In this document: positions 58,446 to 64,000 of the stretch, in pieces
How the letters are laid out: each line of letters opens with the position of its first letter
Numbering within the stretch: the first letter of the stretch is position 1
Assembly: GCA_050263095.1 (NCBI GenBank)
Contig: JBLNEW010000019.1
Coordinates: 1 to 64,000, forward strand
Direction of reading: 5' to 3'
DNA length: 64,000 nt
DNA from: FEB-35 sp050263095
GTDB taxonomy: Bacteria; Desulfobacterota; Deferrimicrobia; Deferrimicrobiales; Deferrimicrobiaceae
Notes under the pieces: generated by a model
Seen by the model: the letters and a program-made list of their open reading frames with translations, nothing else
Databases searched by the model: none
What the model was told of the DNA's origin: nothing
Made by a program: the position numbers and the translations under genes

Positions 58446-59591
58446 TTATCGGACTAGCACCGTGGGCACGACGGACATTCCGAGCCGGAGGAGGCGGCCC
58501 GGGTCCTCCCCCTTGTCGAGGACGATTTTCACCGGCACGCGCTGCACGACCTTGACGTAGTTCCCGGTGGCGTTTTCCGGCGGGAAAAGGGAAAAAGCGG
58601 AGCCGGTGCCCGCCATGATGCTCTCCACCTTCCCTTTGAACTCCTTGCCCGGGTAGGTATCCACCCGGACGCTTGCCGCCATTCCCGGACGGATCTTCTC
58701 TATCTGCGTTTCCTTGTAGTTTGCGACTACCCAGACGTCCGACAGCGAGGCGACCGCGAGAAGGAGCTGGCCGGGGGCTACGACCTGGCCCGCCTCCACG
58801 TTCCTGCGCGTGACGTACCCGTCCGCCGGCGCGGTCACTTCGGTGTATCCCTTGTAAAGCCTGGCCTCTGCCAGGGCGGATTCCTTCTGCTTCAGGTCGG
58901 CCCCGCGCTGGCCGATCCGGGCCTCCCGCTGGCCGATAAGCGCCTTCCTTTGGGCGATCAGGGCCTCCTGGGCGGGGATGGCCGCCTCGGCGAGGCGCAT
59001 TTCCTCCCGCGCCGCGTCGTCCCTGGCCTTGGCCACCAGCTTATCGGTCTGCGCTTTTTCGTGGCGCTCGCGGCTGATCGAGTGCCGGTCGAAGAGGTTC
59101 CTCGCGCGCTCGGCGTCACGTTCCGCCTGTGCGAGCTGCGCCTCCGCGAGCGTCGCCTTGGCGCGTGCCGCCTCTACGCCTGCGCGCATCTGGACGAGCT
59201 GGGCCTTTGCGGCTGCGAGATCCTCCCGGGCGGCGATGGAGTCCGATCGGGCGGCGTTCCGGTCCGCAGATGCCGCCGAAAGGGCGGAGGAGGCCGCGGC
59301 GACCCGCACCGCGTAAGGTTCCTGGTCGATGCGGACGAGCGGCTGCCCTTTTTTCACCGGCTGGTTGTCGTCGACGAGCACCTCGGCGACCGTGCCCTGG
59401 ATCCGCGCGGCGACGGGGTGGATCCTCCCTTCCACGAAAGCGTCGTCGGTGGCTATGTGCGTCTGGCGCCACCACCAGTAAAATGCGCCCGTGATGATTG
59501 TTGCGAGGGTGGCGGCGATAAAGATCCCCAGCGCCCACTTGCGCCGGGATCCCCTCGAGGCGTTGCCGTTTCCGTTTGCTTCCTCTCCCAT
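58446..59591 (-). CDS. emrA: EmrA-type membrane fusion protein (HlyD family)
   Basis: A 381-residue adaptor: one N-terminal transmembrane helix (about 15-37, ALGIFIAATLATIITGAFYWW), lipoyl half VAARIQGTVAEVLVDDNQPVKKG, a long coiled-coil hairpin rich in Ala, Arg and Glu (about 90-230), second lipoyl half VTAPADGYVTRRNVEAGQVV, and barrel strands VWVVANYKETQIEKIRPGM typical of EmrA. ATG 59591 has AAGGAGAG upstream. The stop is three bases outside the inverted-repeat element. Confidence 0.93.
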   Translation of the reverse strand: MGEEANGNGNASRGSRRKWALGIFIAATLATIITGAFYWWWRQTHIATDDAFVEGRIHPVAARIQGTVAEVLVDDNQPVKKGQPLVRIDQEPYAVRVAAASSALSAASADRNAARSDSIAAREDLAAAKAQLVQMRAGVEAARAKATLAEAQLAQAERDAERARNLFDRHSISRERHEKAQTDKLVAKARDDAAREEMRLAEAAIPAQEALIAQRKALIGQREARIGQRGADLKQKESALAEARLYKGYTEVTAPADGYVTRRNVEAGQVVAPGQLLLAVASLSDVWVVANYKETQIEKIRPGMAASVRVDTYPGKEFKGKVESIMAGTGSAFSLFPPENATGNYVKVVQRVPVKIVLDKGEDPGRLLRLGMSVVPTVLVR

Positions 59592-59666
59592 GCAACTCTC
59601 CTTGGCGCAGGCGGCTTCGAATCGATCCCGTATTCTATTCCAAACCCGGGCGGTTGAGGTAGTCGC

Positions 59667-60842
59667 TCATGCCGCGGATTCACGGCCCTGCTTCCAGGGA
59701 AGGGGAAGGCCGAGCGCCAGCAGCGCGCCGGCCGCGGGCAGGACATTGATAAGATGGGCGGCGGCGGGGACTCCGTAACGGTCGGCCACGATCCCCAGGA
59801 GAGTCACCCCGATCCCCCCCGTGCCGATCGCGAATCCCGCGATCGTGCCGGATGCCGTCGCCATCCGCCGGGGGAACAGCTCCTGCGCCATGACTATCGT
59901 GACCGAGAATGTGGACACGATGGCGGCCCCCAACGCAGCCGCCATTGCGAAGACCAGGAAGCCTTTCGAGACGAGGAACAGGTGGATCAGCGGGACCTGG
60001 AGGGCCATGGAGAAAAAGAGCATCTTCCTATGCCCGATCCGGTCTGCTATGGGGCCGCCCAGGAGAGTGCCGACTGTCCCCGCGCCCAGGAACAGGAAGA
60101 GCAGCGTTGCGACGAAATCGGGATTGTGAGACAGCTCCGCCCGGTAGAGGAACGGTATGTAAGTGGCAAGTCCAAGCTGCGTCCAGGAGCGGAATACGAC
60201 GATGATGACGATAAGCGAGACCGCGTATAGCGGGCGCTCCACGCCGTTGCCCCCGGCGGGCACGGGCCTTTCGGCGACCGCCGCGATCCGCCGGCGGATG
60301 TGCGGAAGGGCGGGCAGGAAGAGCGCGCCGGCCAGCGCGGCGGGGACCAGCAGTCCAGCCGCGCCGTGGAGACCGAAACGGGAGACGAGGAAGATCGCGG
60401 CCGGGGCGCCGACGGCGAATCCCAGGTTCCCCCCCACCGAGAAAAGCGACATGCCGGTGGCCCTCTTCACGGAGGCGATGCAGGCGGTGGCCTTGAATCC
60501 CTCTGGGTGGAAGGCGGCCGTCCCCAGGCCGGTGAACATCACGAAGGCGATCAGCCAGGCGAGGCTCGGGGAGAACGGGACGAGCGCGATCCCGGCGCCC
60601 GAGACCAGGCACCCCAGCGCAAGCAGGACAGGGAAAGGCTTCCTGTCGGTCACGTATCCGAACAGCGGCTGTATCACCGAGGATGTCAGGTGCGCCGCGA
60701 GAAGGAGCGTCCCGGTTACCGTGTAGGAGAGATCGAAGCGGTCCTTTAGGTACGGCAGGAGCGCGGGCAGCGCTCCCTGCACGATGTCGGTGCACATGTG
60801 CCCGAAGGACAAAATGAACAGCAGCAGCGAGGGATTGTTCAT
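59667..60842 (-). CDS. MFS transporter, fosmidomycin-resistance (Fsr) type
   Basis: A 391-residue, 12-helix MFS protein. N-terminal FGHMCTDIVQGALPALLPYLKDRFDLSY and SSVIQPLFGYVTDRKP match Fsr-like antiporters, as does GTAAFHPEGFKATA. Substrate unknown. Its ATG overlaps the epmA stop (60839-60842), so the two are co-transcribed. Confidence 0.88.
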   Translation of the reverse strand: MNNPSLLLFILSFGHMCTDIVQGALPALLPYLKDRFDLSYTVTGTLLLAAHLTSSVIQPLFGYVTDRKPFPVLLALGCLVSGAGIALVPFSPSLAWLIAFVMFTGLGTAAFHPEGFKATACIASVKRATGMSLFSVGGNLGFAVGAPAAIFLVSRFGLHGAAGLLVPAALAGALFLPALPHIRRRIAAVAERPVPAGGNGVERPLYAVSLIVIIVVFRSWTQLGLATYIPFLYRAELSHNPDFVATLLFLFLGAGTVGTLLGGPIADRIGHRKMLFFSMALQVPLIHLFLVSKGFLVFAMAAALGAAIVSTFSVTIVMAQELFPRRMATASGTIAGFAIGTGGIGVTLLGIVADRYGVPAAAHLINVLPAAGALLALGLPLPWKQGRESAA

Positions 60843-61858
60843 CGGATGACCACGTCATCTATCGTGTCCTTGCCCAGCAGCAGCATCGCGAGCCTGTCCA
60901 CTCCCAGCGCGGCCCCCGAACATGGCGGGAGGCCCATGCGCAGCGCGTCGAGGAAATCGGGATCGATCGGGAGCGCGACGCCTGTCAGGCGCTCGTGCCG
61001 CGCGGCCAGCTGCAGCAGGCGCTCCTCCTGCTCGCCCGCGTCGGTCAGCTCTTCGTAGCCGTTGACGAGCTCGACGCCGCAGAGATATCCCTCGAACCGC
61101 TCGCAGATCCCTTCTTCGGCCTTGCGGCGTTTCGCCATGGCGGCGAGCGCGGACGGAAAGCCGGTCAGGAATACGGCGCCCTTCTCCTTCACGGCGGGCT
61201 CGATGACGTCAAGGCAGGCGCGGAAGAAGAGGTCCTCCCAGCTTTCCGCGGCGTCGGGCCGGAGTCCCTTCCGCGAGAGGGCCGCGCGAAGCGAATCCTC
61301 GCTCCCCATGGAAGCGCCCAGCAGCGATTCGAAGGCGTCCGAAAGCTCCCACCTTGTCCACTTTCCGGACAACGGAACGGCTGCGCCGGACCAAAGCATT
61401 TCCTCGCGCCCGCGGACCTCCTTCGCCAGTTCCCGTGCAATGGCCTCGACGTCCTCCATCACCGCTTCCGCCGGCTCCCCGACCCGGTACCATTCCAGCA
61501 TGGTGAACTCGGGATGGTGGAGCGGGGACCCCTCCCGGTCCCGGAACACCTTCCCCAGGTAGAAGATGTTGCCGGATCCCGCGGCTATGAGCTGCTTCAT
61601 GGACAGCTCGGGCGATGTGTGGAGAAACCGGTTCGAAGGCCGGCCCCGGGCGTCCGAGATTTCTACCGGGTGGACGTTCGGGTCGATGTTGGGAAAGGGG
61701 AGGGCGATCGGAGGGTCGACCTCGAGGAATCCCCTTGCGCGAAAACGGGAGCGGATGATGTCAAGGATACGGGAGCGCAGGCGAAGCGTTTCCCAGGAGA
61801 GCTCGCCTTTCGCCAGTCGCCGCCACGTCCGTTCGGTTTTCCCATCTCCGGGGGCCAT
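60839..61858 (-). CDS. epmA: Elongation factor P lysine aminoacylase (EpmA/GenX/PoxA)
   Basis: A 339-residue class II lysyl-tRNA-synthetase paralogue without the anticodon-binding domain: RSRILDIIRSRFRARGFLEVDPP, HTSPELSMKQLIAAGSGNIFYLGKVFRD (motif 2), EFTMLEWYR, and the C-terminal motif 3 GAALGVDRLAMLLLGKDTIDDVV. It attaches beta-lysine to EF-P in bacteria that have EpmB. Neither efp nor epmB is in the window. ATG 61858 has GGAG upstream. Confidence 0.9.
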   Translation of the reverse strand: MAPGDGKTERTWRRLAKGELSWETLRLRSRILDIIRSRFRARGFLEVDPPIALPFPNIDPNVHPVEISDARGRPSNRFLHTSPELSMKQLIAAGSGNIFYLGKVFRDREGSPLHHPEFTMLEWYRVGEPAEAVMEDVEAIARELAKEVRGREEMLWSGAAVPLSGKWTRWELSDAFESLLGASMGSEDSLRAALSRKGLRPDAAESWEDLFFRACLDVIEPAVKEKGAVFLTGFPSALAAMAKRRKAEEGICERFEGYLCGVELVNGYEELTDAGEQEERLLQLAARHERLTGVALPIDPDFLDALRMGLPPCSGAALGVDRLAMLLLGKDTIDDVVIR

Positions 61859-61985
61859 CGACTCCTATCGTAAACCAATCCGCCGGAAAGAAAACAAGCG
61901 GCCGGCGATTTGTTGGTACACTTGAGGGGGCCGCCCGGGAATCGCCGCCGGCGGCGTCCATAACCTGCTGCGGGGAGGGACGACG

Positions 61986-63260
61986 ATGCCGTTTCCGTTC
62001 TGGGGAGAATCGACGGAAGGGCGCAGCATGCTTAAAGAAGCGGGGGAGCAGCTCGTCCGCGCATCCGCCTTGCTGGGGCTCGATCCGAATCTTGCGGACA
62101 GGCTCAAGTACCCGAAGCGGGCCCTCGTGGTTACGGTTCCGGTGAGGATGGACGACGGCAGGGTCGTCTCGTACACCGGATACCGGGTGCATCACAACGT
62201 CACCCTGGGCCCCGGCAAGGGGGGGATCCGGTATGCGCCTACGGTATCTTTGGAGGAGACGACGGCGCTGGCGATGTGGATGACTTGGAAGTGCGGCCTT
62301 ATGAACATTCCTTTCGGCGGCGCCAAAGGCGGCGTCTGCTGCGACACGCTCAAGATGTCGCGGAGGGAAATCCAGGCGCTCACGCGCCGGTTCACGTCCG
62401 AGATAGTCATGCTGATCGGCCCGGAGAAGGACATACCCGCGCCGGACATGTACACGAACGAGCAGACCATGTCCTGGATCATGGACACCTATTCCATGCA
62501 GGTAGGCTATTCCGTCCCCGGGGTGGTCACGGGCAAGCCGGTCGCAGTCGGAGGGTCGCTTGGCAGGAAGGAGGCTACCGGGCTGGGCTTGTGCAACCTG
62601 ATCTTCGCTTCCATCGATCATCTGGGGCTGTCCCCGGAGAACATGACGGCGGCGGTTCAGGGTTTCGGAAACGTCGGGTCGGTGGCGGCGCTCGAGATGC
62701 ACAGGCGCAAGGTGAAGGTCGTCGCCGCGAGCGACGTGCACGGCGGGGCTTACAATCCCGCGGGGCTTGACGTCGAGGCCCTTGTCCGGCACGTGGAAGC
62801 CGGCGGCAGGATGCCGGAATTTCCAGGCGCGAAGCCGATATCGAACAAGGAGCTGCTGGAGATACCGTGCGACATCCTGGCGCCGTGCGCCACGGCCGGC
62901 CAGATAACCGGGGAGAACGCGCCCCGGATCCGGTGCCGTATCCTGGCGGAAGGCGCCAACGGACCGACCACCCTGGAAGCGGACGAAATCCTGCAGGAGA
63001 AAGGGGTATTCATCATCCCCGACGTCCTCGGGAACGCAGGCGGCGTGACCGCCTCCTACTTCGAGTGGGTGCAGGACACCCAGAAGTTCTTCTGGGATCT
63101 CTCCCAGGTCAAGGTGCAGCTGGAGCGCATCATGCTGCGCGCCTTCAGGGATGTGATGGCGCAGGTGCGCGAACGGAACGTGAGCCCGCGGATGGCGGCG
63201 CTGATGATCGGCATCTCGAGGGTTGCCGAGGCGATGCGGTTCCGGGGGCTGTATCCGTGA
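61986..63260 (+). CDS. gdhA: Glutamate dehydrogenase (Glu/Leu/Phe/Val dehydrogenase family)
   Basis: A 424-residue NAD(P)-dependent enzyme interconverting glutamate and 2-oxoglutarate plus ammonia. Seen: GYRVHHNVTLGPGKGGIRY, WKCGLMNIPFGGAKGGV (substrate Lys residues), DIPAPDMYTNEQTMSWIMD, the Rossmann motif VQGFGNVGSVAA near residue 225, and AEGANGPTTLEADEI. Length matches the hexameric class. ATG 61986 has GGGGAGGG five bases upstream. The cofactor cannot be assigned securely from the sequence. Confidence 0.93.
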   Translation: MPFPFWGESTEGRSMLKEAGEQLVRASALLGLDPNLADRLKYPKRALVVTVPVRMDDGRVVSYTGYRVHHNVTLGPGKGGIRYAPTVSLEETTALAMWMTWKCGLMNIPFGGAKGGVCCDTLKMSRREIQALTRRFTSEIVMLIGPEKDIPAPDMYTNEQTMSWIMDTYSMQVGYSVPGVVTGKPVAVGGSLGRKEATGLGLCNLIFASIDHLGLSPENMTAAVQGFGNVGSVAALEMHRRKVKVVAASDVHGGAYNPAGLDVEALVRHVEAGGRMPEFPGAKPISNKELLEIPCDILAPCATAGQITGENAPRIRCRILAEGANGPTTLEADEILQEKGVFIIPDVLGNAGGVTASYFEWVQDTQKFFWDLSQVKVQLERIMLRAFRDVMAQVRERNVSPRMAALMIGISRVAEAMRFRGLYP

Positions 63261-63306
63261 CGGACGGACCGGAAAAACGGGAAACGGAAAGGGGGACGGT
63301 CGAGCC

Positions 63307-63789
63307 TCAAGGGTGAACCGACGGTTTCGTCTTCCTCCGTTCCATGACGCGGATCGTCGCCTTCTCGTGCCTGCGCCGGTCCTCGTCGGTTTCCAGGATG
63401 AGCCGCGGGACCTCCACGGGCTTCCCGTCCGCATCGATCGCAACCATCGTTATGTAGCACGAGTTCGTATGCGTCCGCCTTCCCGTCAGCAAATCTTCCG
63501 CGTCGACGCGGACGCCGATTTCCATCGACGTCCGCCCGACGTAGTTCAGGGATGCCTTGACGGTCACCAGGTTCCCGACGAACACGGGCGCGTGGAAGTC
63601 GAACCTGTCGACCGTGGCGGTGACGCAGTTGCACCCCGAGTGACGGATCGCGACGACCCCCGCCGCCTCGTCCGCCAGCTTCATGATGTTGCCGCCGTGG
63701 ACGTTCCCGTTGACGTTCGCGTCCAGCGGCGTCATGACCTGGGCCAGCACCATGCGGGTGGCCGATGCCGGTTTCGGGTCGCCCGCCAT
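63307..63789 (-). CDS. Acyl-CoA thioesterase, YciA/BFIT hotdog family
   Basis: A 160-residue hotdog-fold protein: VMTPLDANVNGNVHGGNIMKLADEAAGVVA contains the catalytic Asn and Asp with the HGG turn, followed by VDRFDFHAPVFVGNLV and TSMEIGVRVDAED. It hydrolyses acyl-CoA. The C-terminal tail is basic (RRKTKP). ATG 63789 lies seven bases after the stop of the OmpA/MotB-type gene, whose end supplies the AAGGAG ribosome site. Confidence 0.9.
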   Translation of the reverse strand: MAGDPKPASATRMVLAQVMTPLDANVNGNVHGGNIMKLADEAAGVVAIRHSGCNCVTATVDRFDFHAPVFVGNLVTVKASLNYVGRTSMEIGVRVDAEDLLTGRRTHTNSCYITMVAIDADGKPVEVPRLILETDEDRRRHEKATIRVMERRKTKPSVHP

Positions 63790-63796
63790 CCGGCGT

Positions 63797-64000
63797 CTAC
63801 TCCTTCGGGACCAGGATGATCTCGATCCGCCGGTTCTTCGCCTTCCCCTCGGCCGTGTCGTTTCCCGCGACCGGCTTGTACTCCCCGTATGCAGCCGTGG
63901 AAAGATGGGCCGGATCTATGCCCTGCTCCTGCAGGTAGCGGGCGACGTTGGTGGCCCGCGCCGCGGACAGCTCCCAGTTGGTGGGGAACTTTTTCGCCAG
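63797..64000 (-). CDS. OmpA/MotB peptidoglycan-binding domain protein, C-terminal part
   Basis: Only the last 67 residues are in the window; the gene continues past the right edge. FPTNWELSAARATNVARYL and AAYGEYKPVAGNDTAEGKAK, then NRRIEIILVPKE, match the OmpA/MotB domain; the NWELSAARA form is typical of MotB-like proteins. It would anchor a membrane protein or motor stator to peptidoglycan. It is upstream of and probably co-transcribed with the thioesterase gene. Confidence 0.88.
   Translation of the reverse strand: MAKKFPTNWELSAARATNVARYLQEQGIDPAHLSTAAYGEYKPVAGNDTAEGKAKNRRIEIILVPKE

Noticed and set aside
56719..58560. 613-codon plus-strand open frame opposite emrB
   Set aside because: Antisense shadow of the MFS gene, with a composition dominated by Arg, Glu, Asp and His and no fold-like pattern.

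Overview
The window is a GC-rich, densely coding Gram-negative chromosome segment. RND pumps with TolC, an Omp85-type barrel, an alginate-export-type porin, a MotB/OmpA domain and LPS-era envelope genes point to a diderm. The mix of a Coo-type anaerobic CO dehydrogenase, phosphoketolase, a non-cyanobacterial kaiC/kaiB set, DUF5666 lipoproteins and an ArsN2-like acetyltransferase suggests a deltaproteobacterial-type anaerobe or facultative anaerobe (Desulfobacterota or a Geobacter-like lineage). That placement is inference from gene content only. No rRNA, CRISPR array, transposase or phage gene was seen. One tRNA gene (tRNA-Pro, TGG) is present.

Layout. 1-7650: partial DUF1343/NamZ protein, MscS channel, then a thiamine cluster (HypE/PurM-like protein, thiE, thiD, second HypE/PurM-like protein, ArsN2-like GNAT) and a convergent Omp85 protein. 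7940-13622: DUF4139 protein, the xfp-ackA phosphoketolase/acetate kinase pair (overlapping start/stop), a secreted GlcG/HbpS-type protein and a possible 28-residue membrane peptide. 13786-17308: hybrid histidine kinase, rph, rdgB, tRNA-Pro. 17383-21576: a four-gene Kai operon on the minus strand (kaiC, kaiB, kaiB, PAS histidine kinase). 21913-26628: an outer-membrane porin and two tandem DUF5666 lipoproteins. 26677-34772: a tightly overlapping six-gene operon (three glycosyltransferases, an ABC exporter, two APH-fold kinases), probably for a surface glycan or glycolipid. 35321-39815: RND adaptor and pump. 39841-40972: MBL-fold phosphodiesterase-like hydrolase and an sll1863-type coiled-coil protein. 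41031-46010: cooF-cooS-FAD oxidoreductase-cooC, preceded by a small membrane protein. 46330-49437: GH15 glucoamylase-like enzyme, gamma-carbonic anhydrase, PaaI thioesterase. 49430-55800: a TetR-TolC-adaptor-RND operon behind a consensus sigma-70 promoter with a palindromic operator. 55915-60842: YbaK deacylase, a deletion remnant of a GYD-domain gene, EmrB and EmrA separated by a 163-bp inverted-repeat element, and an Fsr-like MFS gene overlapping epmA (60839-61858). 61986-64000: glutamate dehydrogenase, acyl-CoA thioesterase, partial OmpA/MotB protein.

How the parts may work together. Central metabolism is represented by CO oxidation (CooS/CooF), acetyl-phosphate formation and use (Xfp/AckA), glucan hydrolysis (GH15) and glutamate dehydrogenase. 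The envelope is heavily represented: two RND systems, EmrAB, Omp85, the porin and lipoprotein set, and the glycan operon. The regulatory centrepiece is the Kai operon, whose KaiC keeps both Walker A motifs, both catalytic Glu pairs and a Ser-Ser pair at the autophosphorylation position, with a PAS kinase as the likely output or input partner. A 15-bp palindrome, identical at 7686-7700 and 46032-46046, links the promoters of two unrelated envelope genes and may mark an uncharacterised regulon.
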